Below, piece by piece: positions 1-6,049 of a stretch of 13,407 nucleotides of DNA (position 1 is the first letter of the stretch; each line of letters begins with the position of its first letter). The stretch lies in NCBI GenBank assembly GCA_028693775.1, contig JAQUUS010000010.1, positions 1 to 13,407 of the forward strand, read 5' to 3'. The stretch comes from Alphaproteobacteria bacterium (GTDB lineage Bacteria; Pseudomonadota; Alphaproteobacteria; UBA9219). The notes under the pieces were generated by a model. It was not told where the DNA came from. It searched no databases and worked only from the letters and a program-made list of their open reading frames with translations. Made by a program: the position numbers and the translations under genes.

Positions 1-898
1 AAACGGGGCCTGTGCCGTCGCGTTTCGGCATAATTCCGAATGCTTGCAACAAAGCGGCAATTTGCTGAAATGTCTTTTGGCGTTCACGCCTCGCATCGGC
101 ATTGTCAACAGGGGCTTTGAGAATAACGGGCCTCATAATGTCTTTATATTCGCTGTTGTTTCCCCAAAGGCCTGCCGGAGGCGTGTACCAAAGGCGCTCG
201 TTGGAATTCCGAAGAAAAGATTTCGTAAAGGCATCCCAATCGACAACGGCATAGCTGCATTCCTTTCCGCAAAAAGTAAACGCAGTCGCGGTTGAGGCGG
301 ATTTTTTTTCGTCGGTATCGAGGCGGCTTTTGACATAGAGCCGATAGTCCTGAAAGTCCTTGCTTTTGCCTCCATCGAGCTCCATAAGTTTCGCGTCAAG
401 ACTGCGAAGGGTTTCGGTATGAGTCGTCAGCCCGGGCGAAGCCTTTACCGCAGCATCGAGCTCATCGGAGTCAAAGTTGTCTTCAAGCCATTTTTCGATA
501 CCCCGCGCGCGGCGCCTGTCGCCTTGCGTGCGCAACAGAGCCGCAGCGAACCACACAGTCGAAATAGCCGTCCATTTCCGTTCCAAAGTAAGTTCGCCGC
601 TCGCCAGAACGTCCGCACAGCTAGACTTGGCGTTCCTGATTTCTTTGCAATCCGTCGGAAGCAAATAAGGAAGCTCGTGTCCGGTCCATGCCAATTTGTC
701 CAAAAGGGGAAGAACCCCCGCAACAAGTACGGCTGCTGTATTATGCGCAACGCAAAAGGCCTCGATACTTCCCGAAAAAACGAGCGTTGGCCCGCTGGGA
801 CAGGGGTTGCAGGCAAGGAGATCGGCAAGCGATTCAAGATCGATTCCTGCAATGATCCCTGGATCGAATCCGGTCACTTTATTTGACGATGAGTGCAT
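1..898 (-). CDS. Uncharacterised protein, C-terminus cut by window edge
   Basis: This is an uninterrupted minus-strand reading frame of 299 codons running off the left edge, so the C-terminus is missing. The start is the ATG at 898-896 (protein begins MHSSSNKVTGFDPG). An in-frame stop lies about 17 codons upstream, and this is the first ATG after it; no clear Shine-Dalgarno sequence precedes it. I do not recognise the family. The N-terminal third has a moderately hydrophobic stretch (AAVLVAGVLPLLDKLAW) but no convincing signal peptide. The middle is charged and helical, and the last part contains the aromatic segment RLWYTPPAGLWG and several cysteines (FCGKEC). It is divergent from the metallopeptidase-like pair starting at 1177, with 278 bases between them. 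That the frame is real rests on its length without stops and its ordinary amino-acid composition; alternative frames on the same DNA are broken. No function is inferred. Confidence 0.8.
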   Translation of the reverse strand, partial: MHSSSNKVTGFDPGIIAGIDLESLADLLACNPCPSGPTLVFSGSIEAFCVAHNTAAVLVAGVLPLLDKLAWTGHELPYLLPTDCKEIRNAKSSCADVLASGELTLERKWTAISTVWFAAALLRTQGDRRRARGIEKWLEDNFDSDELDAAVKASPGLTTHTETLRSLDAKLMELDGGKSKDFQDYRLYVKSRLDTDEKKSASTATAFTFCGKECSYAVVDWDAFTKSFLRNSNERLWYTPPAGLWGNNSEYKDIMRPVILKAPVDNADARRERQKTFQQIAALLQAFGIMPKRDGTGPV

Positions 899-1176
899 AG
901 ATATGGCGTGGCCAAGTAAAGCGCTGTCATGCGACGTTTCTCGAATATGACATCATTCCAGTATGAATACAGCCCATAGAAACATAAAATATGATCTCGC
1001 TTATCCATTGATTTATAACAAAAATAGCGCATTGAGAGCTTTAATCGCGGCAATACGTTGTTTCCACATGTTTCAAATGGAGCTTCCATCGCAGATACTC
1101 AATGCGAACGCGTGAGTCGGTTATCGGCGTTCTGGCCGGGTTATACAGTCTATATCGATGACGTAAGGAGGCATGC
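899..1176. other. Divergent intergenic region
   Basis: This 278-base spacer separates the truncated minus-strand gene from the plus-strand pair and must hold the start signals of both. It is AT-rich around 950-1030. I see no pair of -35/-10 boxes good enough to call. A perfect 9-base inverted repeat (CGCATTGAG at 1028-1036, CTCAATGCG at 1098-1106) brackets 61 bases, but a match of this size could be chance. A strong ribosome binding site (TAAGGAGG, 1164-1171) ends the region. Confidence 0.5.
1164..1171 (+). promoter_or_regulatory. Shine-Dalgarno site deciding a GTG start
   Basis: TAAGGAGG lies 5 bases before GTG 1177. It fixes the start of the first gene of the pair at a GTG. The nearby ATG at 1173 is in another frame and too close to the site. 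The tandem paralog aligns from its own first residue with this choice (MLFELTQKQ against MIFKLSEKQ). Confidence 0.85.
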
Positions 1177-2469
1177 GTGCTATTCGAGCTCACCCAAAAG
1201 CAGATAGATCGGGGTTTTCTAACAGCGGAAGATTTTAGCAGCGCAGCGGGTTTCCGCGTTGTTCCCGTCGAGATTTCTCAATTGCCCCATTACAAGGAAT
1301 TAAAAACAAATCTGGATCTTCCGGTAAGAAAGCTCGAAGAAAGAGCTCGTGCCATTTTTATCAAACTTGCGGTGGAACGATGCTTTACGCAGCTTGGAGA
1401 TACGGAGCTAACGTTATCGCTCGATGCCGCGTCGAAAGTTTTTCCGTTTGCCTATTACTATAACGTTCCGCTCAAGCATGCTGACGGAGAGCCCGTTTTG
1501 CTAAATGAAATTTCTGCGTATTCGCATTTTGACGTCATAAAGAATGTAGGGTTCGAACGCGCCAACGAACCTGGCTCGCCGATTTGGCAAACATGCGAGC
1601 GCAATAACATGAAATCCTTCATGCTATTCCCGGGCTTGCTGTATGAAACGGTTCCCAACGGAGTTGTCCTGAAAAAAACAGGCGGCATCGTGTTTATTAA
1701 CCGTTCAATCACGCCTCAAGAGAGCTTTTCGCGCGAGACCCTGATACCGGAAGCATTATTGGATAACGTCTCCGGGGAGAAAACGCTTTGGCTGATGTTC
1801 GATCTTCAAGAGATGCGATATATGCAGCAAGTCAGCTACTACACGGGCGAAGAGGATATGTTGCGTTTGGGGTTCTACAGCGGACTGGACGCAGATATGT
1901 TTGCGCGCGCCGCCTTGAAAAAGGCCAATATCGGCGAAAAAACGCGAGAAGCATTTATGCATGCCAGATATATCGAGTTGTTCGGTCTCAAAGACTCACA
2001 ATACTGGTTTGCGCCGTCGCTCGATGCCATGGAGAACGGAAAAGATCCTTCCGATTACGATAAAACCGTAAATGCCGTACGCGAGCTCAGGATGCGCACA
2101 GCCATGAAGCACATCGGCATCGACGAAAAGAAATACACCTCTGAAACGTTGCAATATCTTTTGGATATGAGCAGCATGAATTTGCCAAAAGACGAATATT
2201 CCTCGTTTGTCTCTTCAATGTTGAAAGCGTTTGACATCATCACAATCGAGCACATCGGAGAAAGCCCCGCGCCGATCTACACCACCCTGCGCCAGATTGT
2301 CGAAGGCGGATCGATTACGGATCCCTTTGCCCAATCGATAGCCGAAAAAATCCTCGATGCGGCGAATTTCTTCAATCCCGACCTGACGCATGCCGATGCA
2401 CAGGCCAGCAGGGAACGTATGGAAAAACGCATGAGAGCGGTTCATAACAAGGGGGCAGGGCTGGGATAG
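1177..2469 (+). CDS. Metallopeptidase-like protein lacking zinc ligands (pseudopeptidase)
   Basis: 430 residues, GTG start behind a strong ribosome binding site. It is clearly paralogous to the next gene over its whole length (roughly 45% identical by eye), sharing for example SITPQ-SFSR, LDADMFARA, GEKT-EA, QYWFAP and SITDPF. The paralog has a gluzincin-type zinc site. Here the aligned residues are Q211, Y215 and G236 in place of His, His and Glu (DLQEMRYMQQ and SGLDAD). The general-base glutamate E212 and the aspartates D238 and D240 are kept. No signal peptide or membrane segment is visible, so it is probably cytosolic. The frame is intact and the rest of the protein is conserved, which argues against decay and for a maintained non-catalytic role, perhaps as partner or regulator of the second protein; that role is inference. 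It is followed after 52 bases by its paralog, probably in one operon. Confidence 0.87.
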   Translation: MLFELTQKQIDRGFLTAEDFSSAAGFRVVPVEISQLPHYKELKTNLDLPVRKLEERARAIFIKLAVERCFTQLGDTELTLSLDAASKVFPFAYYYNVPLKHADGEPVLLNEISAYSHFDVIKNVGFERANEPGSPIWQTCERNNMKSFMLFPGLLYETVPNGVVLKKTGGIVFINRSITPQESFSRETLIPEALLDNVSGEKTLWLMFDLQEMRYMQQVSYYTGEEDMLRLGFYSGLDADMFARAALKKANIGEKTREAFMHARYIELFGLKDSQYWFAPSLDAMENGKDPSDYDKTVNAVRELRMRTAMKHIGIDEKKYTSETLQYLLDMSSMNLPKDEYSSFVSSMLKAFDIITIEHIGESPAPIYTTLRQIVEGGSITDPFAQSIAEKILDAANFFNPDLTHADAQASRERMEKRMRAVHNKGAGLG

Positions 2470-2485
2470 GCGTCCTTGTGTGCCA

Positions 2486-2505
2486 GCCGCCGGACGACAG
2501 GCGGC
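2486..2505 (+). other. Small hairpin between the two paralogs
   Basis: GCCGCC (2486-2491) and GGCGGC (2500-2505) can form a 6-bp GC stem with an 8-base loop, 17 bases after the first stop codon and just before the second gene's ribosome binding site (GGAGGA, 2513-2518). There is no T-run, so it is not a normal terminator. It could modulate mRNA stability or the ratio of the two products. Confidence 0.4.
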
Positions 2506-2521
2506 CTAATTCGGAGGACGG

Positions 2522-3826
2522 ATGATCTTCAAGTTGAGTGAAAAACAGGCCGAAAGGGGATATCTGAACGCGACGGACCTGTCGAACGCCGCCTTGATGC
2601 CGATCCGGGCCATCGATCTGTCCATGATGCCCCATTACGACTCTCTGAAGAACGGGTGGTCTTTCACTGCGGACAAGTTGAAAGAAAGATCGGCCGCATA
2701 TCTCTCTGTGTTCAAGCAGATCGGCGTAACTTCCGGAAACGCCAAACGCGACGCCAATTTTTCGATAGATGCCGCCAAAAAAATTGTACCGTATTTCTAT
2801 GAATCCCTCGTTCCGCTCAAGGACAAAGACGGCCAGCTCGCGAAGCTGTCTCAATTTAACTGCTTCAATCATTTTGAGACGATCCTCGAGCGTGGTTTTT
2901 CCGACGCCAACGATCTGCGTTCGCCGCTATGGATCGGCTGCTACTCGACCTGCGGTCCGCGTATATTGCTGATCCCGGGAACGATGTATGAAAAGTCTCC
3001 CGATGCTGTCCTGTATAAAAAGCAGGCCTGCGTCGTGCTGGTCAACCACAAGATCACGCCCCAGCAAGCCTTTTCAAGAGACACCTGCATACCTGAAGAG
3101 CTCATGCCGGAATTTCCGGATGAAAAAGCGCATATGCTCTACGTCGATCTTCACGAGCTGCGTCATATGCAGCAGGTAACCTATGCGCCGATCGAAGCGG
3201 GCAGCACGATCTTGTGTTATTATTCCGAGCTGGATGCAGACATGTTTGCCCGGGCGGTCCTGAGAGACGCAGGGATCGGCGAAAAAACGTGCGAAGCCTA
3301 TCTTCACATCCGTTATATCGACCTGTTGATTCAGGATGACCCGCAATACTGGTTTGCGCCCGCGCTCGAAGCTATCGAAAAAGGGATGGACCCCTTCGAT
3401 TTTCACACAACTTCCTCGGCCGTTCAGGAGGTGCGCTTTCGGGTCTTTCTGGAGCATTGGAACCTTGCACACGACACGCTTCCGTCGAACTATCTTCAAC
3501 ACTTACTGAGCATGGATCGTAAAAATGCCTCCGAAAACGATATCAATGTATTGGAAGCCGTCGAAGGAACGCTCGATTTCTATAGCTCGTATTCGGATTC
3601 CATAAGGGGAGAGAATCCCGCACCGATCTATACGGCGTTACGCCGTGTCGTCGAGGGAACGTCGATTACGGATCCTTTCATAAAGCATCTTGCCAAGCGG
3701 ATTCTCTGTGCCGTGGATTACTTCAATCCGGATTTATCGAACGCCGACAACCCGCCCAGCAGGGAGCGCATAGAAAACCGCATGGCGCAAAGAAACCGCA
3801 ACAAGAGCGTTGGCCCTGTTTTCTGA
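2522..3826 (+). CDS. Putative zinc metallopeptidase, gluzincin-like
   Basis: 434 residues, ATG start preceded by GGAGGA. Zinc-peptidase signature: H211-E212-L-R-H215 in DLHELRHMQQ, then E236 in SELDADMFAR. The spacing (20 residues between H215 and E236) and the E-x-x-x-D240 form match the second zinc-binding helix of gluzincins such as thermolysin and M48 peptidases. Predicted roles are H211, H215 and E236 as zinc ligands and E212 as catalytic base. Before this core are about 200 residues I do not recognise; after it comes a helical region with the conserved string SITDPF near 380. There is no signal peptide or membrane segment, so it is probably cytosolic. The upstream gene is a paralog with the ligands replaced. 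The stop lies 13 bases from the convergent nusG stop, with no clear terminator between. The family is not identified: peptidase activity is inferred from the motif alone. Confidence 0.88.
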   Translation: MIFKLSEKQAERGYLNATDLSNAALMPIRAIDLSMMPHYDSLKNGWSFTADKLKERSAAYLSVFKQIGVTSGNAKRDANFSIDAAKKIVPYFYESLVPLKDKDGQLAKLSQFNCFNHFETILERGFSDANDLRSPLWIGCYSTCGPRILLIPGTMYEKSPDAVLYKKQACVVLVNHKITPQQAFSRDTCIPEELMPEFPDEKAHMLYVDLHELRHMQQVTYAPIEAGSTILCYYSELDADMFARAVLRDAGIGEKTCEAYLHIRYIDLLIQDDPQYWFAPALEAIEKGMDPFDFHTTSSAVQEVRFRVFLEHWNLAHDTLPSNYLQHLLSMDRKNASENDINVLEAVEGTLDFYSSYSDSIRGENPAPIYTALRRVVEGTSITDPFIKHLAKRILCAVDYFNPDLSNADNPPSRERIENRMAQRNRNKSVGPVF

Positions 3827-3839
3827 GGCGCGAAACGGA

Positions 3840-4370
3840 TTATATTTTTTCAACCTGTCCGTATTCGAGTTCGACAGGCGTCGCGCGGCCGAAAATCGAG
3901 ACGGCGACCTTAAGCCGGGCCTTCGATTCGTCCACTTCTTCGACAATGCCGATAAAGGTCGCAAACGGACCGTCCGCCACGCGAACCTGCTCGCCGACCT
4001 CGAAGGTAATCGAGGGCTTGGGATGCTCAACGCCTTCGATAACCTGATTGAGGATGCGCTGGGCTTCTGCCTCGCTGATGGGAGCAGGGCGCCCGCCGCC
4101 GCCGAGAAATCCGGTGACCTTGGGGGTGTTCTTGACAAGATGCCAGCTTTCGTCCGTCAGATCCATTTTGATAAGGACGTAGCCGGGGAAGAACTTGCGT
4201 TCCGTATTGACCTTTGCGCCGCGGCGAACTTCGACCACTTCTTCCGTCGGAACGAGGATTTCGGAGAAATACTCTTCAAGCCCCTTCTTCAGCGCAGTTT
4301 CGCGAACGGTCTGGGCGACTTTCTTTTCGAAGCCGGAGTGAACGTGAATAACATACCAACGATGCGACAT
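3840..4370 (-). CDS. nusG: Transcription termination/antitermination protein NusG
   Basis: 176 residues from ATG 4370, with GAGAGG (4376-4381) as ribosome binding site; an in-frame TTG at 4385 is a worse start. NusG binds RNA polymerase and links it to Rho or, through ribosomal protein S10, to the leading ribosome. The N-terminal NGN domain spans about residues 4-110 (RWYVIHVHSGFEKKV, ERKFFPGYVLIKM, HLVKNTPKVTGFLG). The C-terminal KOW domain starts near 124 (FEVGEQVRVADGPFA) and ends VELEYGQVEKI. Length and sequence are typical and look alphaproteobacterial. secE lies 21 bases upstream, so the two are surely cotranscribed. Downstream, where rplK is normally found, the unrelated metallopeptidase gene faces it head-on. 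Confidence 0.98.
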   Translation of the reverse strand: MSHRWYVIHVHSGFEKKVAQTVRETALKKGLEEYFSEILVPTEEVVEVRRGAKVNTERKFFPGYVLIKMDLTDESWHLVKNTPKVTGFLGGGGRPAPISEAEAQRILNQVIEGVEHPKPSITFEVGEQVRVADGPFATFIGIVEEVDESKARLKVAVSIFGRATPVELEYGQVEKI

Positions 4371-4391
4371 GGAAACCTCTCTCAAATAAAA

Positions 4392-4622
4392 TTAGGACTG
4401 CATGCCGAGCAGGTGGGAGACGCCGTATCCCAAAACCCAGTCGACGATGAGAAAAAACACGCCAGTGACCAATGCGAACGCAATGATGAGGAAAGTCGTA
4501 ACGACGACTTCCTTGCGCGATGGCCATGTGACCTTATCGATCTCGCGCTTGGTCTCGCGCATAAATTCCCTTGCAGAGGTTTTCGGCTTGTCAGTGACCT
4601 GTCCTGTCGATGCGTTCGTCAT
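4392..4622 (-). CDS. secE: Preprotein translocase subunit SecE
   Basis: 76 residues, ATG at 4622 with AGGGA five bases before it. SecE is the small essential subunit of the SecYEG inner-membrane channel and clamps SecY. The protein has a polar N-terminus, the amphipathic segment with the family hallmark KVTWPSRKE (residues 30-38), and one membrane span (about 41-66, TTFLIIAFALVTGVFFLIVD). This is the short single-span form common outside the gammaproteobacteria. It lies between tRNA-Trp (67-base gap) and nusG (21-base gap), the usual bacterial order. Confidence 0.97.
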   Translation of the reverse strand: MTNASTGQVTDKPKTSAREFMRETKREIDKVTWPSRKEVVVTTFLIIAFALVTGVFFLIVDWVLGYGVSHLLGMQS

Positions 4623-4689
4623 TTTTCCCTGCCTTGATTGATGTTGGGCGGTAAGGTCCCTTTTTTCTCATCCAAAATACTATATCGGC

Positions 4690-4765
4690 TGGCAGGAGTG
4701 GAGGGGCTCGAACCCCCAGCCCCCGGTTTTGGAGACCGGTGCTCTACCAATTGAGCTACACTCCT
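4690..4765 (-). tRNA. trnW: tRNA-Trp (anticodon CCA)
   Basis: 76-nt cloverleaf read on the minus strand: acceptor AGGAGTG/CACTCCT, D-arm GCTC-AATTGGTA-GAGC, anticodon arm CCGGT-CTCCAAA-ACCGG with CCA, variable loop GGGCT, and T-arm GGGGG-TTCGAGC-CCCTC with one G-U pair. The 3' GCCA is encoded (4693-4690). It is directly upstream of secE and nusG, the conserved arrangement, and may be cotranscribed with them. Confidence 0.98.
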
Positions 4766-4785
4766 TTAGCAACCTACCGAACACG

Positions 4786-4838
4786 GTCCCCCGTCCAGAG
4801 AGCTTGCTCCAGACTGAGATGCTAACCATGTGGGGGAC
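4786..4838 (-). other. Stem-forming element upstream of tRNA-Trp
   Basis: GTCCCCC (minus strand, 4838-4832) can pair with GGGGGAC (4792-4786) as a perfect 7-bp stem closing 39 nt. A small GAGC-TT-GCTC hairpin (4799-4808) sits inside. It lies 21 bases upstream of the tRNA 5' end and so may be in the leader of the tRNA-secE-nusG transcript. There is no T-run, hence not a terminator. The 7-base acceptor-like closing stem recalls a tRNA, but no cloverleaf can be folded. Confidence 0.35.
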
Positions 4839-4987
4839 AAGGATATTTACCTGAAGAGCGGAAGGTTTTCCACAAAAAAATGAGGTTTAATTATTGCTTA
4901 TTCTATAAGGGCCTAGCGGAAAAATGGCCAAATATAGCAAAGAGGGGGTATTAACAAGGAAAGAGCGGAAGGGAAGGGCCATTTAGA

Positions 4988-5000
4988 ACAAATAGTTTGT
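4988..5000. promoter_or_regulatory. Possible operator palindrome ACAAA-TAG-TTTGT
   Basis: A perfect 5-base dyad around three bases lies upstream of the candidate promoter of the XRE-type gene. Such regulators often bind short dyads in their own upstream region. The assignment is a guess from position and symmetry; 5-base arms are common by chance. Confidence 0.2.
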
Positions 5001-5066
5001 GTTTGAGCGCCGTTTCAAAGTTTTTTCTGTGAAAATAGCCAAAACGTAACTTTACGAAGTCTTTTT

Positions 5067-5095
5067 TTGACAAAATATTTTACGCCCCCTTCATA
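5067..5095 (+). promoter_or_regulatory. Candidate sigma-70 promoter of the XRE gene
   Basis: A perfect -35 box TTGACA (5067-5072) is followed after 17 bases by TTCATA (5090-5095), a poor -10 match. If used, the mRNA would have a leader of about 190 bases before ATG 5293. Confidence 0.3.
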
Positions 5096-5292
5096 GTGGT
5101 GAAAATTCATATTAACGATAGTGAAATTCGTTACTTCAAGCGACGGTCCTCAGAAAAAGCATCTTGGGCGGAGTAAACCGATTAATTCATTCTTTGTTCG
5201 ATCGAGAACCTTTCTGGCAAAGTTCATAACGTAAAGCGAACCTCACTCCGGCCCTAAAGTCGGAGAAAAAGAACTCCAGAGAGGAAAAAACG

Positions 5293-5979
5293 ATGTTTAG
5301 CGCAAGTCAGATAAGAGCGGCTCGGGCGATTTTGAATTGGTCACGAGAAGAGCTGGCGGCAGCCGCCAAAGTATCGTTAGCAACGGTCAGGAAGCTCGAA
5401 ATGGGCGAGGGCTCGTCGAGAAACGCAACAATAGACGCGATCAAATTCGTCCTTGAGTCTGCGGGCATAGAATTTCTCGGACTCGAAGGAGTGCGGATCC
5501 GTCCAAGCGGCATAAGCATCTACGAAGGGAAAGTCGGCGGCGCGGATTTCATGGAAGATCTGCGTCAAGCTGTGGGTAAATACGGGGCCGACGTCAATAT
5601 CGTAACGCCCACTGCCGCAGACTTCGCCAGGTATTGTGGCGTCCAACGCATCCTCGATCTCGATATCTTGCTAAAGCTCAATAGCAGCAACGTAATCAGA
5701 TGCATCATGACCGATGAATCCGAAGCTCTCATTTCGTCGCCGCGCTTTCAGTTTCGTATAATTTCCAAGAACTACGTCGATCCTGTGCCGTTCTGCCTGT
5801 ACGGATCGAAATACGCCTTGGCTGTTCCCAATGGCGAGCCGTTTAGCAAGCTCATCACCATAGATTCCGCCAAGATGGCCGCCCTCGCCAACAGGCATTT
5901 TGTGTCATTGTGGGAAAAAGCAACGCCGCTGTTCATGGCGTCCGCAAAACAATCCAGGGCCCTAAGCTCCGCAGCCTGA
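5293..5979 (+). CDS. XRE-family transcriptional regulator with C-terminal domain
   Basis: 228 residues, ATG with GAGG eight bases upstream. Residues 4-62 form a Cro/C1-type helix-turn-helix: QIRAARAILNWSREELAAAA, KVSLATVRKLEMGEG, then TIDAIKFVLESAGIEFL, the family's usual pattern. The remaining 160 residues (from about GISIYEGKVGG) form a mixed alpha/beta domain that I do not assign; it may sense a ligand or mediate oligomerisation. The gene stands alone, divergent from tRNA-Trp across 527 bases and convergent with the first beta-helix gene, with a hairpin between the 3' ends. Its targets are unknown. Autoregulation is plausible, as is control of neighbouring genes, but nothing in the sequence shows it. 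Confidence 0.87.
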   Translation: MFSASQIRAARAILNWSREELAAAAKVSLATVRKLEMGEGSSRNATIDAIKFVLESAGIEFLGLEGVRIRPSGISIYEGKVGGADFMEDLRQAVGKYGADVNIVTPTAADFARYCGVQRILDLDILLKLNSSNVIRCIMTDESEALISSPRFQFRIISKNYVDPVPFCLYGSKYALAVPNGEPFSKLITIDSAKMAALANRHFVSLWEKATPLFMASAKQSRALSSAA

Positions 5980-5982
5980 AAC

Positions 5983-6023
5983 AACAACGGCAAGCACGAT
6001 AGTCATCATGCTTGCCGCCGTTG
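5983..6023 (-). terminator. Hairpin between convergent genes
   Basis: CGGCAAGCA (5988-5996) pairs with TGCTTGCCG (6009-6017), a 9-bp stem with a 12-base loop, with four further outer pairs (CAAC/GTTG). On the minus strand it is followed by GTTGTTGTTT, a fair U-rich tail, so it probably ends the beta-helix gene transcript. It may also act on the regulator transcript, where the tail is weaker. Confidence 0.65.
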
Positions 6024-6049
6024 ATTATCCTTACGCAAGGACCGGGAGC

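Larger units (their letters stand above)
4766..5292. other. 527-base non-coding region between tRNA-Trp and an XRE regulator
   Basis: No credible gene is seen on either strand; the sequence is AT-rich and stop-rich. The right end must drive the regulator gene and the left end the tRNA-Trp/secE/nusG unit. It holds a long-range inverted repeat (4786-4838), an 8-base inverted repeat (AAATGGCC 4922-4929, GGCCATTT 4977-4984), a short palindrome (ACAAA-TAG-TTTGT, 4988-5000), a candidate promoter (5067-5095) and the ribosome binding site GAGG at 5281-5284. The tuf gene often found upstream of this tRNA is absent. Confidence 0.7.

Noticed and set aside
445..852. 135-codon and (133-399) 88-codon minus-strand frames
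   Set aside because: Both are in another frame than the single 299-codon frame 1-898, which covers the whole region without a stop and has a better composition.
874..1089. 71-codon minus-strand frame upstream of the truncated gene
   Set aside because: No ribosome binding site, overlaps the start of the longer gene, and has an unlikely composition.
1028..1106. 9-base inverted repeat in the divergent intergenic region
   Set aside because: Arms 61 bases apart and of this length are not far from chance expectation; there is no further symmetry.
3810..4637. 275-codon plus-strand open frame
   Set aside because: It lies exactly opposite nusG and secE, whose protein sequences are unmistakable; its own translation has no recognisable features.
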